In this document: positions 13,710 through 24,447 of the stretch, piece after piece
Layout: each line of letters begins with the position of its first letter
How positions within the stretch are numbered: the stretch's first letter is position 1
Source: Paulinella micropora
Taxonomy: Eukaryota; Cercozoa; Imbricatea; Euglyphida
NCBI GenBank assembly: GCA_009731375.1
Contig: BJOX01000375.1
Location: forward strand, 81,771-145,770
Length of the DNA: 64,000 bases
Reading direction: 5' to 3'
Translations under genes and position numbers: made by a program
Notes under the pieces: model-generated
The model's database searches: none
Told to the model about the DNA's origin: nothing
What the model saw: the letters and a program-made list of their open reading frames with translations, nothing else

Positions 13710-14243
13710 ATGCCGCCAAAGAAGAAGTCTCCTTCCAAACCGACTGCTGAGGAACATACTGAGGAGACAACTGAGGTTGTTGCCGAGGTTGTTGCTGAGG
13801 TTCCTGCGGAAGTTCCTGCCGAGGTTCCAACCACCCCTGACGCCAAGCATCCGTCTCACGAAGACCCTGTGGCTCAGGCTGAGGTTGAGCGTAAAGCAAA
13901 AAATGTGAGTCCTTTCGATAAGGTGGGTGGAGCAAAGGTGAAGGAGGATGAAGCTGTAAAGTATTGGGAAGAGAAAAAAGTTTTGGTCAAGATTGCCAAC
14001 AAGTACGACGAGCCTGACAAAGTGTTTGAGTATAATGTTCCGGATTGCAAAGAAGGAGTTTTGATGGCGAGCCCTGGGAAAGAAGACACTTATCATGTGG
14101 CACTCGGAGACGACGGGGTGATAAGGGTTTTCAAATCTTGGTCGACTTTGAAGGGCTACTATATTCACGAGAAGCGTCCGTTCTATGCTAAGGCTGCTGA
14201 ATATCATTCCAATATTTCCTTACCTAATCGCAAAGAGAAATAA
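13710..14243 (+). CDS. unknown PLV protein, Lys/Pro-rich N-terminus
   Basis: 177 aa with ATG at 13710. Residues 1-20 are Lys/Pro/Ser-rich. Residues about 20-45 contain tandem Val-Ala/Pro-Ala-Glu-Val units. The rest (about 65-175) looks globular and is rich in Lys, Asp and Tyr. No known domain is recognised. It ends five bases before the 3' end of the convergent integrase gene, so the two genes share a terminator region. In copy C the gene next to the integrase is unrelated (57960-58466), so this looks like a variable cargo position. Intact in this copy. Confidence 0.72.
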   Translation: MPPKKKSPSKPTAEEHTEETTEVVAEVVAEVPAEVPAEVPTTPDAKHPSHEDPVAQAEVERKAKNVSPFDKVGGAKVKEDEAVKYWEEKKVLVKIANKYDEPDKVFEYNVPDCKEGVLMASPGKEDTYHVALGDDGVIRVFKSWSTLKGYYIHEKRPFYAKAAEYHSNISLPNRKEK

Positions 14244-14248
14244 AAAGA

Positions 14249-15676
14249 CTACAAGTCCATTATTTCTTTTTTCTTCCTTTGTCGGGAAGAAGTTCTAATG
14301 TTGGCGGAGTCTATCTCCTCTCTTTTGAGTAAATGCTTTGTTTGCTTTTCTTTAGTTAGTTGTTTCAGTTCTTTATTAATATCTGTCTCTTCCGGATCGT
14401 CGGTAGCGTCAGTCTTTAATAAATGTCTAGGTGGCACAACATCATCATTTGTTAATACAATCCGGTATTCCTTACGGGCTTTGACTATGTATATTTGTTT
14501 GCTCCAAGTCTTTCCACCCTTTTCCAAAATATGTTTCTTGTTCAATTTTCTAACTCTGTCTCCTTCTTTGAAACTAAATAAATATTTATCAACATATCTA
14601 TGTTGTTGGCTTATATCATTTCCTTTAAAGACATCAATCGGTGAGGCCTTAATTGCTGAATGTTCTTTCTTGTTATAATAATAAACAACATCTTCAATAT
14701 AACTTATCCAATCAAAATTACGATTAAAAGCCCATAATACATGCAATATTTATCTAAATGTTTTAACAAATCTATCAACAATACCTAACAAATTATGATC
14801 ACCTACTTCAACCATAAATTGTTCAATTCCATTATTTCTCATCCACTCACCAACTGCACCTTTAAACTCACCGCCATTGTCTGATATGCATGCTTTAGGC
14901 TTCGGTAATTTCTTGAGTGCTTCTAAAACGGTGGTCAAAAATTTATTCTTTATCGGTATCGCATAAGCATAGCGACTATGGATATCAATCCAAATAAGGG
15001 CAAAATTATAGTTTTTATTTTTTGTAGCGACCTTACTCATATCCATTAAATCAATATTAACCATATATAATACCTTATCGGCCCATATTGTTGTTCCTCT
15101 AGTCCTCGGTTTAGTCTGACGAAATAATTCTTGTGCGGTGTTCGCAAGTTGAATATTATTATTTTCACTCATGATCTTTTCTGCTTCCTTACTTTTTTCT
15201 TTATTCTTTGGTGTATTGTTATATACATTAACTGATATTTTTTCACTTCGTTTTTTACCACCTCTCTGTTTTACGCCAGTTGTTTCATAATCTTCGCTTT
15301 CTTCACTCTCACTTTCTTCTTCTTCGCTGTCATTCTCTGGCTTCTTGGGTTGTGGTGCTTTCTTTGTGTTTTTCTTCTTGGGCTTTTTAGCATTCTTTTT
15401 TATCTTTCTAAGCATATGATTTGCAATAACCTCAGACATATCAATTTCGCTATCGCTTTCGCTTGATTCATCTTCAATCTCAGGATTTTTAAGTATCTCT
15501 TTCGCAACACCAACTTCAGCATCCGTCTCAATAAGTTCTTCCACTGATGATTCTTTTAATTCTCCTTTTTTACGAAGCCTTTCACGGGCACACTCGTCCT
15601 TTCTCCGTTCAGCATTTTCTCTGTTTGCTTGAACTGCTTTCTTCCAGTTTTCTTTTGAAGCCTCTTTTGACGGCAT
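14249..15676 (-). pseudogene. rve-family integrase, disrupted by in-frame TAA
   Basis: Reads from ATG 15676 to TAA 14750-14752, then the same frame stays open to 14249. N-terminal part (about 1-190) is charged with a Ser/Glu-rich linker; the integrase core follows with acidic residues at about D209 (NIDLMDM), D266 (SDNGGEF) and D301 (GIVDRF). The third position, 35 residues after the second, is Asp and not the usual Glu. The C-terminal half has the basic DNA-binding character expected. Copy C has Asn where this copy has TAA, so this is a nonsense change. The enzyme would insert the PLV into host DNA. Transcribed toward 13710-14243 and divergently from the fibre gene. Confidence 0.85.
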
Positions 15677-15766
15677 GATTACCGATGAATGATATTACAC
15701 GAGATAGTTATATTTTTTGTTAGTATAATTTAACAAAAAAAAATTAAAATATTTATTTAATATAAT

Positions 15767-18700
15767 ATGTCGCAATATAAGTCTCTCTTGGGATTGTCAG
15801 AATTGGCTGTTGATAGTCTAAACATACTTAACTTAGACTTAACGAACACAAACATAGTCGGTCTGAATACAGACAGAGTGCCAGAAGATGCTGAACCCAT
15901 AAATCTTTATTATACTGACGGCCGATTTGATACACGACTGGCTACCAAAAGCACCGCGGATATTAAAGAAGGAAAAAATTTATACTATACAGAGCAACGA
16001 GTAAGGGATAATGACGAAGTCAAAGCCTCAACTCAACACAGAAGCAATACTTCCAATCCGCACCAAACCAGTTTATATAATTTGATAGACACAAACATAT
16101 TTGCACAAGCGAGCGGTCAATACTTAACTTACAACGATGTAGAAGGCAAATGGAAGAATACAGCCCTTGGTTCAATTGATACACTTTCAGATGTAGTCAT
16201 AACCGCACCAATAGCAATGAATAGTTATCTAACATATAATTCAATAAACTGGTTAAATAAAACATTTCCGATAAATGTGGATGAATTCGGCAATATTAGT
16301 ATGGGAAGGAAGAATATAACAGGAGTTAATTTATTAAATACGAAAGATGTTGATACTTGGATATCTGTCCGCGGATGGCTCAATTAATATACACAGCTAT
16401 GTGTTAATTACAGGCACACCCGCCAATAACCAACTGCTCATTTATAGCACAGGGCAATGGAGAAACACAAACTCACCTTTTCTTAGATTGGATGGTCTCG
16501 CTATGATGTTTGGAAATATAAATATGGGAGGATTTAACATAACAAATGTCGGTAATGTTGATGGTATTGATGTTTCCGTTTTGGATAGTTCCGTGGTTAA
16601 ACTAACAGGAGACCAAACAATAACAGGAAACAAAATATTTACTACTTATTTGGGTATAAAAGATTCAAATCCATTAAATACAGGTAAGTTATTCTTCAAC
16701 TATAATAATAATACGGGTTCTATTTATTCGTCGGATGTAGGTGGAGCAACGGGCTATCCATTATCTATTGTTGGTTCGTCCATAACCCTCGCTTCTACCA
16801 CGGGGAGTGGAATAACATTGACGGGCAATGTTTTAAATTTTAACAGCACAGCAGCAATCAGCGGACTTCCAGCATCATTCTATAACGGCGATGCTTCAAC
16901 AAAAGCATATACTGATACGAAACTGGCAAAGGATGGCACAACGGCTATGACGGGCAGTTTAAATATGGGAGGGCAAAGCATAACGAATGTAAATCTGGTT
17001 GATGGTGTTGATGTTTCTACTCTTGATACTTCGGTTGTTAAACTAACAGGAGACCAAACCATAGCAGGGAATAAAAAATTTACATCAACTTTAGAAGTAA
17101 GTGGTTCATCCAATCCTACTACTTTTGACGGCATCGGTATAGCCTTTGATACAAAAATAGGAATGATTGCAGCACAAAAAACAGCAACAGCGACTTGGTA
17201 TCCGATACAAATAACTGGTTCGTATGTTGAGTTATATTCAGGTAATACTTTAATTATAACCGCAACTGGAACAACATTAAGTTTGAATAACAACAAAATA
17301 ACAAACTTAGCCACACCATCAGCAACAACGGACGGAGCAAACAAAAGTTATGTGGATACATTAGACGGGCAAAATGTGAAACTAACTGGAAACCAAACCA
17401 TAGCAGGAATTAAGACATATAGCAGTGGTGTGGAAATTACTGGAAATTCAATCAATTCAACGACAAAAGGCACATTTATCGTTTTCAATTCTACCAGTAG
17501 TATTGGGTCAATTGCTAGTTTGGATATGAAAACTGCAACATATTACAACTTTGAAATTTCTGCGAAAAAAATAAGTTTTATTATTGACGGGGCTTAGATT
17601 GTAATACCAGTCGTATTGTTAATCTAGGAGCACCATAAAATGCGAATGAAGCGGTAAATAGGCAATATTTGGATGACAATTGTGTGAAACTAACAACAGA
17701 CCAAACCATAACAGGAAGTAAAACATTTAATGGGGCGAGCACTACGATAAAATATCTAACTTTAACGAACAATGCCGATTTTAATAATCAAACTATCAGT
17801 AATGGTGGAAATATAACATATAATGGGGCGAGGATATTAAACCAAAATGGAGGAGATATATTCTTTTCACAGACCATCAGGTGATTATCAGTATTTCTTA
17901 TTTACTCTAAATACTGCTACAAGCGGAACCGCAAACCAAAGAGGTTATGTATTCACGAATGTAGCATTTGATGCAAAAGGAGCAGGTCTTTATATTTCAA
18001 AACTTTTGGATAATAAAAGTGCTTCGTCTGACATTGTCCGTTTTAACCATGCAGGGGGTATGCGATTTTATGGAGCCTTAGATATGAACTCAAACATCAT
18101 AACAAATGGCGGAACAATAACGGGAACTACATTAACGGCAACTGCAGGCATGACTACAACATTAACGGCGAGCGGATTATTAACAGCAGATGGCGGTTGC
18201 AAGTTATCTATTCAAAATAAAGTAGATGGAGGAAATGGACAGGGTATATTTCTGTGGGATACAGACAACGCAGGATGGTGGATTTATATGGCTCAGCCAG
18301 GGGCAGGTAAAAGTCTATCTGGAGGGTCTGCGGTTGCAGGCAACGATATTTCAGGCTTTGCTGTAAGATTTAGGTCTGGGTTTGCTTCGTCGGATGGTTT
18401 TGTGTGGGAAAATTCTAATGAGCAATTGTTAATGTCATTAAATGGGGCAAACGGGGCTTTATGGATGAAAGGATTAATAACGGCTAGTGCGGGGTTATCA
18501 ACAACAACGGCAACCGCAAGTGGATTAATAACGGCAAATGCTGGGATATCTGTTGTCAATAGCACGGTAGATATAAGAGGAGAAGCAAGAAGTGGGTCTC
18601 ATGCTACACCAGTCGGGTTATATGTCACAGCCAATCTTGGAGCATCTTCTGCTGGTGTTGAATTCAGACACAGCAACGGGACGCAGGGAGTTGGTTTTGG

Positions 18701-19398
18701 TTATGATTCAATATATGCTACGGGAAGCAATACCAATCAAGATTTAAATTTTTATGCGAGGGGGACTGGAGTTATCTATGCTCAGAGTGATGCAAGCATG
18801 ACGACAGCATCCAGCGGATTTTTAACATTAAGAAAAAGACAATCAAATACGACCAACCCACAAATATTTATGAAAGCAGGAGACTCATCAGGTTATGCGG
18901 TAGTAATGAATACAGGTGGTTTGTTACACGCTTGGTCGACTTCATTATCAAACGGTGAGAATAATACAGGATATGTTTATTTGACTGCGGGAGCAAATAC
19001 ATGGTTTTCTGGTTCAGACAGGAGATTAAAATCAGATATTAAAACACTAGACTGTGAGGGATGTTGTGAGAAATTAATGAAAATAAATTGTTGCTCATAT
19101 TAATGGAAATCAGACGAGAAAAAAGAAAAAAAAGAGCCACGGATTTATCGCCGACGAGGTTAAAAAAATATTTCCAGAATTTGTATCTGAAAGTGGAATG
19201 AAGGCAGACGACGGAAGAAGCATCCTTGAAGGAGTATCATATATGGAATTTATACCAATACTGGTTAGTGCTTTTCAACACATGGCGGAAAAGGTAGTTA
19301 ATTTAGAAAAAGAAAATAAAAATCTTATGAATATACTACAAGACCAAGCAAATCAATTGGCAGAAATCAGAGTGGCCGTTCTTGATAATGTCAAATAA
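15767..19398 (+). pseudogene. fibre/adhesin with C-terminal Peptidase_S74 chaperone domain, frameshifted
   Basis: Starts at ATG 15767, 90 bp from the divergent integrase. An N-terminal module contains NLYYT and EGKNLYYT motifs known from phage tail-fibre proteins, then come repeated units built on SSVVKLTGDQTI-type cores (four or more), a Ser/Thr/Ala-rich beta region, and near 19012-19060 the SDRRLKSDI motif of the intramolecular chaperone of endosialidase-type fibres, followed by a coiled-coil tail to 19398. The S74 domain trimerises the fibre and cuts itself off at the Ser. Frame changes lie near 16370, 17840 and 19090-19190, and about 30 bp present in copy C are missing near 17595, leaving a stop at 17597. 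Its last codons overlap the next ORF, which starts at 19388. Confidence 0.85.
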
Positions 19399-19744
19399 TA
19401 ATACAACTAGACTTCATAGACCACCGCCTATTATGGATATGGATGGCGAACTAACTCCCGAATTAAAGTCTCGTGTTTTTGAAGTAGAACTAAAGACTGA
19501 GGAAAAAAAAATAGAGCACGAATTGGAAGATAACTGAAATTGTTGTTGTATAAAAAACAGACCGACAGACAGCCGACTTATTAAATACTTATTTCAAATG
19601 GGTATCATTATTGCCATTATAACCCTTTGTATCGTGAGGCTATCTGAAAAGAACTTACCTTGTGAAGTTGCTAATACTTATGTCGGTATTTTGACCTTAC
19701 TCATAGGAATTTGCCTTCCATCGCCTTCTAGTTCAAAGAAATGA
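19388..19744 (+). pseudogene. small membrane protein with two predicted TM segments, one nonsense codon
   Basis: 118 codons from ATG 19388, overlapping the fibre 3' end by 11 nt in another frame. Residues 1-49 are polar and likely helical; TGA at 19535-19537 stands where copy B has TGG (Trp). After a Cys triplet come two hydrophobic segments, about residues 72-88 and 96-111. No family recognised. The two-TM layout next to virion genes would suit a virion-membrane, holin-like or anchoring protein, but that is inference. The stop TGA 19742-19744 overlaps the first base pairs of the hairpin that follows. Copy B (43159-43488) keeps the N-terminal part but lost the TM part by deletion. Confidence 0.55.
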
Positions 19745-19857
19745 TATTTTACTCATGCACTTCGTGCCTTCGTAAAACATCGTCCACCATTAAAGTATAA
19801 AAACGATGTTTGAGAATAAGCGAGAGTGCGTAGCACGAAGCGCAATTCTCAAATATC
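19743..19857 (+). promoter_or_regulatory. paired intergenic hairpins (pair 2)
   Basis: Hairpin one 19743-19781 (GATATTTTAC... GTAAAACATC) overlaps the upstream stop codon. Hairpin two 19805-19857 has a 13-base arm GATGTTTGAGAAT and closes with ATTCTCAAATATC, with an inner Cys-Gly-rich looking loop of GAGAGTGCG type. It overlaps the stop of the convergent gene at 19856. Confidence 0.82.
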
Positions 19858-20121
19858 AAAGAAATGAACACTCGTATAAATGTATTTTATACCAAGAACT
19901 ATCGCTGGCACAGATTAAAGGAATGGCTTCATCAAAACTAACACACCAATCACTCATAGGCTTATACACACATTTAAATTTAGTTTCTATTCCTTGCTTT
20001 ATACAATAAGCACAACTCTCATTCTTTTTTTCTCACTGACCCGTGAGTAAAAGTCGCAGGCCGTCCGAGCAGAAATATTAATTAATAAAAAGTTTATTAG
20101 CACTAATATAGAGGACATCAT
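19856..20121 (-). pseudogene. small Cys-rich secreted-type protein, frameshifted
   Basis: Minus-strand gene from ATG 20121 to TGA 19856-19858, divergent from and overlapping the 20119 gene by three bases. N-terminus hydrophobic (about 20 residues), then a compact Cys-rich part with at least seven Cys and a pattern C-x2-C...C...WC...C resembling small secreted or PSI-like domains. A length change in an A-run near 20029-20036 breaks the frame compared with copy B (43061 onward on the plus strand), which reads through. Function unknown; a secreted or virion-surface disulphide protein is inferred. Confidence 0.55.
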
Positions 20122-20493
20122 GGCTACTGAATATAAATATCAGCGGANNNNNNNNNNATTTTTCTAAGCAATGATTTTGCGGGAGGAAGCAAAACATTTA
20201 ATGAAAATATTCAAATGTCATTCACACCAACCAAAATGAATGTTAAGTTTATCCACTATATGAACGACCAGACCGAAACCAAAACCAGAATTCTTTACAT
20301 GGATAGAATTGGAATTATTGGAACATTTGCGGACAGCACCACAGCAAACATTTCAAATCTCTGTTACAATTTGGGTGTTGTCGGATGGACTGACGGACAA
20401 TATACATTTAAAGTCCTTGAAACTGACAGCGGAAATATCGATACAGGAAATTTAGCGGGAAGAATTGTTGTGTGTTTGGAATTCTTAGGATGA
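20119..20493 (+). CDS. small conserved PLV protein, possible capsid accessory (internal 10-N gap)
   Basis: ATG 20119 to TGA 20491-20493, interrupted by the 10-N gap 20148-20157. The readable part has a beta-rich look with motifs KMNVKFIHY and ILYMDRIGIIGTF; copy B is a close homologue (42680-42997). No family recognised. Located directly upstream of the packaging ATPase in both copies, so a morphogenesis role is plausible. The stop codon merges into hairpin pair 3. Confidence 0.65.
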
Positions 20494-20615
20494 TATTTGT
20501 TTCAGACTTCGTCTTCAACAAACATCGAAAACCGATTTAATTTAAACGATAAAGAAAAATCGATGTTTTAGAATAAGTGAGAGTGCGACAGCGCGAAACG
20601 CAATTCTAAAATATC
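20492..20615 (+). promoter_or_regulatory. paired intergenic hairpins (pair 3)
   Basis: Hairpin one 20492-20526 (GATATTTGTT... AACAAACATC) begins inside the TGA stop. Hairpin two 20562-20615 (GATGTTTTAGAAT... ATTCTAAAATATC) ends on the base before the ATPase ATG at 20616. Confidence 0.85.
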
Positions 20616-21434
20616 ATGCTTAAGATTAACAATGTCAAGGTGAAGCCTGTAAAACAAGAGGGGGATGGAAACAAAAAAGCAAAGGTTATAAATGATTTAA
20701 TGAGCCGTATGCCAACATATTTCTACTCGCCCGTAAGAAGAGCGGGAAAACAACAGCACTCTTTGAAATACTGAAACGGACTACAGACAGAAAAACCCGT
20801 ATTGTCATTATTGCTTCAATAATTCACAAGGACTACATTTATAAAGCAATGGTAAAGCACTTTAAGAACAGAGGCAACCCGATGGCAATATATACCTTTC
20901 TTAAATCAGATGGTGTTAATGTGAGACTATGAACTTGACAAACTGAACAGACATGACGAGCAACACGAAGGAGAAGTAAAACAGGACAAAGAAGAAATAG
21001 AGAAGCCACAATTTTTATACTTTGGAAAAGAAGAAAAAAAGAAACAGAGCGCCGCGGAGGCGAGACCAAGTAAGTATATTTCGCCAGAGGTTGTTTTTGT
21101 TTTGGATGATTTAGGGAGTGGATTAAGAGAAAAGTCTGTTAGCGATTTGTTAAAAAAGAACAGACACTATAAAAGTAAGGTGATTATGTCTAGTCAGTAT
21201 CTGAATGACCTACTGCCAGAAGCCATTAAGCAGTTAGATTATTTATTAATCTTTCCGGGCCAGTCTCAGGACAAAATGGAACTCGTGTATAAACACTTAG
21301 ACTTATCTTTTGACTTTGACTACTTTCTTCAAAAGTATCACGAGGCTACAAAGGAACGATTGAACTTTTTATATGTTTCAAGTGTTGATGACGAATTACG
21401 GAAGAATTTTAATTTAGCCTATCGCATGCGATAG
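20616..21434 (+). pseudogene. FtsK/A32-type genome-packaging ATPase, frameshifted
   Basis: Homologous over its length to the intact copy B ATPase (41686-42498). The start and 3' half are collinear, but the frame changes near 20680-20760 and there is a small deletion near 20920-20935, so the Walker A region is no longer in frame. The Walker B region (VVFVLDDLG, about 21085-21113) is intact in the downstream frame. The family pumps DNA into preformed capsids of Polintons, virophages and NCLDV. Downstream of hairpin pair 3, upstream of the basic virion protein gene. Confidence 0.85.
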
Positions 21435-21514
21435 GCAATTGTCCCGTAAGGTGACAAATTTTCGTCTTAAGTAAAATAAAAAAATTTGTGATTAATTATT
21501 TTTTTAGAAATTAT

Positions 21515-21844
21515 ATGGTAGTGAAAACAACTCGTGTTGAAGTCATTCCAACAATCTGCAAACGAACAATTAACTCAAGCACGATGGCTGGAGGTAAAAA
21601 GAAGACTGGACGGAAGAAGAAGCAAGGAGGCAAAGGACAGGCTGGTGGTAAAATTAACTGGCAAAAAGTGGGGAAAACGGCTTTGGCTGTGAATAAATTC
21701 CTTCGTGATAATAAAGTAATCTCTAGGACTGCTGGAGCCTTAAGCAGTATTGGAGTTCCTTATGCTGGGTCTGTCCAAGCCACCGCTTCAAAACTCGGAT
21801 ATGGCAAGAGAAAGCAGAGAGGATGCGGGGCACTAAAGTTTTAA
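21515..21844 (+). CDS. small basic virion protein (core or minor capsid type)
   Basis: 109 aa from ATG 21515. Residues about 25-50 form a Lys/Arg/Gly-rich tract; residues about 55-109 contain NKFLRDNKVISR and end with a LGYGKR motif and a short basic tail. Copy B carries a close homologue (41320-41628) with a different N-terminus but the same C-terminal half. Short proteins with a basic block and a C-terminal LGYG motif recur among virion proteins of PLV-like elements; adenovirus core peptides are a looser analogy. A DNA-condensing or minor capsid role is inferred. Confidence 0.65.
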   Translation: MVVKTTRVEVIPTICKRTINSSTMAGGKKKTGRKKKQGGKGQAGGKINWQKVGKTALAVNKFLRDNKVISRTAGALSSIGVPYAGSVQATASKLGYGKRKQRGCGALKF

Positions 21845-21894
21845 ATGATATTTTGTTTTGAAATTGTGCGGAAATATTTTTTTGTTAATATAGA

Positions 21895-23524
21895 ATGGTC
21901 GTCAAGAAAGCGAAGAAACAGAAATTAAGACCCCCGCGGGTTTATAGGAATAAGAGCGGGAAACCATATATTATCCAGAAGGGTAAAAAATATTATCTTA
22001 ATTTCGGTAAGAACACAAATGATATGAGCACACTTCAAATTGTTAAACTTTTTATGAAATACTTAAGCAGACCAAAAGCAAAGAAAAAAGCAAAGAAGGA
22101 AGACTTAAGAAAAGTCCAAAGTCTTTCAGAGATTGAACAGAACACAAGAACAGCCATTAATGATCACTTATACAAACTCAGAAAGGAAAAGTATGAAGGT
22201 ATTGAAGCAATAGAGAAAAAAGAAAAGACAGCAAGGAATGAAATGGAAGATGAAAAGAAAAGGCAAGAGCGTCGCGTAGACGCCGATGCAAAGGAAAGAC
22301 AAGAGGTATTGGACAGAGAACATAAAAGAGAAATAGCAGAGGCGAAGGAAAGGCAGGAAGCAACGGAAAATGATGTTAAAAATTTACAATTTAAGCAAAC
22401 AATGAAAGATGCCTTATCAAAAAAGTATTTACCAGAAATAAAAATTGTTGATTTATCGCGAGCCTTAAAAAGGAAACTTGAAATGGATGGACATACAAAA
22501 TCGAAACATAGAGAAAATAGCGAATGGATTATGGCGATGGTAAAAAGGTTTAAAATTAATGTAGGAAACGATGAGAAACAAATAAAAAAGAAAATAGCAG
22601 ATTATGCTAAGTATGATGAGTATATGGGGAAACAAGGAGGAGCAGGTAGAAAATTACACCATACATTGGACAAAATGATTAATAAAATATTTTCAATAGC
22701 AAAAATAAAAAAATACTTAGACCGTAAAGACTGGAAACACACAATTAACAAACATGATTTTGTAAAAACTCTAACTAGCAAAATGACAATAGACCCGAAT
22801 GTGGATAAACAAGTTTCGGATTTAAATATTGATGAGGGAATGCCGCAGCCTACCATACCACCTACGATTACCCCACCATTAGAGCCAGAGCCACAGCAAG
22901 AGGAGCCAGAGCCACAGCAAGAGGAGCCAGAGCCACAGCAACCAGAGCCAGAGCCACAGCAAGAGGAGCCAGAGCCACAGCAAGAGGAGCCAGAGCCACA
23001 GCAAGAGGAGCCACAGCAACAGGGTGAGGGGAGGGGACTAATGACTAATGAAATAGACGACATAATGAAAAAATATGGATGGTATCTCGGAGCAATAGCC
23101 AGTGATGAAATCTACAAGTTGAAGCCCGGAAGCAGAAAGCGATACGGATTTATTATGAATACCGATCCGAGCAACAAAAAAGGACAGCACTGGATGGCCG
23201 TTTACTGCTCTTTAGATGGCGATAGAAGTATAGAGATATACGACCCGCTAGCCCTGTATAAACCAACGGAAGACTTTCAACAACAAATGAAACAACTAAT
23301 TGATAAAAGCCACCCAAGCACATACCTGCTTATGAAGGTTAATCAAGTAAAACAACAATCAGACACATCGGATACCTGCGGTTGGCATAGTATGAGGTTT
23401 TTAATGGACGAGCAAAAGGTATTACATTTAAATTTGCCAGTGGCTACACAGACTTAAAAAAGAAGAAGAAGCAGAAAAATTAAAAGCACAGAATGGTTAT
23501 GGTCATTTTGACACATACATATAA
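21895..23524 (+). pseudogene. adenain/Ulp1-like maturation protease, C-terminal frameshift
   Basis: ATG 21895. N-terminal part is basic, about 100-190 is Lys/Glu coiled-coil, 320-380 is a Pro/Glu/Gln repeat region, and the C-terminal cysteine protease domain (about 385-520) carries His432 (GQHWMAV), Asp450 (IYDP) and Cys495 (DTCGWH), with a preceding Gln-rich oxyanion segment. These proteases cleave capsid and core precursors during maturation. A one-base loss in an A-run near 23412-23416 moves the frame, giving an early TAA at 23455-23457. The alternative frame continues to 23522-23524 and matches the C-terminus of copy B. The catalytic triad is upstream of the break. The gene ends 26 bp before the penton ATG. 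Confidence 0.9.
22875..23025 (+). repeat. in-gene Glu-Pro-Gln minisatellite
   Basis: Tandem copies of an 18-24 nt unit encoding EPEPQQE-type peptides in the linker of the protease gene. Copy B has a shorter, diverged Gln/Pro/Glu linker, so the tract varies between copies. Confidence 0.9.
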
Positions 23525-23550
23525 AAGATATTTATCTATAATAATATATC

Positions 23551-24363
23551 ATGGACTATAAGGGAGGAAGAAGTTCTGGTATCTATTACATAAATAGTAA
23601 AAATAGGATAACGGGGACAGACAGCGACTTTACACACGAAGTCAATATGAAGGGGCTAGACAATCCCACACATTGTAAAATTCTTCATATTTATGTGCCG
23701 AAGTCGTATTACTCTGTGGCTTCACCATATAATACTTTTACATTATCCGAAGACGGGTATAAGGCTTTAATTACAATACCTGAGGGCAACTACACAATGA
23801 ACAACTTAAAAAATAACTTGTCTGAGATACTGACGGCAGAAAGTCTGAATGACTATACTTATGTTGTCTCAAGCAACAATACAAACACAGAAGCAGAGGA
23901 TGGAAAATTAACATTCAGTGTTTCAAATAACGGAGGTATTCAACCGCGGTTTATATTTGATGGTGATACCCGTATTCACGAGGTTATGGGTTTTGATAGA
24001 AATTCAACATATTTCTTTGCAAATGATTTTATTAAATCGCCAAATGTAATTATTTTAACTGGTGAAAAAACATTGTATCTTCAATCGGATTTGGTGAATG
24101 AAGGTGATAATCATGTGCTTCAAGAAATATACACAGCCAACGAAATTCCTTTCGGCTCTGTCATCTATGACGGCTCTGGTAGTGAAAACGGGAAAACATT
24201 ATCCGCAAGTTCAAACAATGTGTTTAGGTTTTACTTGACAGACGAAAACGACCAAGCCATAAATCTTAATGGTTTGGGAATAGTTATGACATTATTGGTT
24301 TATCGTGAAACTAATTATTTTAATTTATTCAACTCATTCTTCAATTTGTTGAAATCTAGATAA
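23551..24363 (+). CDS. penton (minor capsid) protein, single jelly-roll type
   Basis: 270 aa, ATG 23551 to TAA 24361-24363, intact. N-terminus has IYYINSKNRITGTDSDF, followed by a beta-rich body; this N-terminal pattern (residues for strand exchange with the capsid, then a single jelly roll) is typical of minor capsid proteins of PLVs and virophages. It would fill the five-fold vertices. Copy B (37794-38606) is intact too, with only conservative differences by eye, which suggests recent shared origin. Lies between protease and MCP as in the morphogenetic module of related elements. Confidence 0.85.
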   Translation: MDYKGGRSSGIYYINSKNRITGTDSDFTHEVNMKGLDNPTHCKILHIYVPKSYYSVASPYNTFTLSEDGYKALITIPEGNYTMNNLKNNLSEILTAESLNDYTYVVSSNNTNTEAEDGKLTFSVSNNGGIQPRFIFDGDTRIHEVMGFDRNSTYFFANDFIKSPNVIILTGEKTLYLQSDLVNEGDNHVLQEIYTANEIPFGSVIYDGSGSENGKTLSASSNNVFRFYLTDENDQAINLNGLGIVMTLLVYRETNYFNLFNSFFNLLKSR

Positions 24364-24447
24364 TTATTTGTGATTTAATTATTTTTTTTGTATAAATATA
24401 TTCTCGTGAATTAGTTAATTTACACTACTTCAAAAACAAAACAAAAA

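Noticed and set aside
16442-18565. Minus-strand frames across the fibre gene, also at 60506-63199
   Set aside because: Shadows of the repeat-rich fibre coding strand, recurring in all copies because the fibre is conserved.
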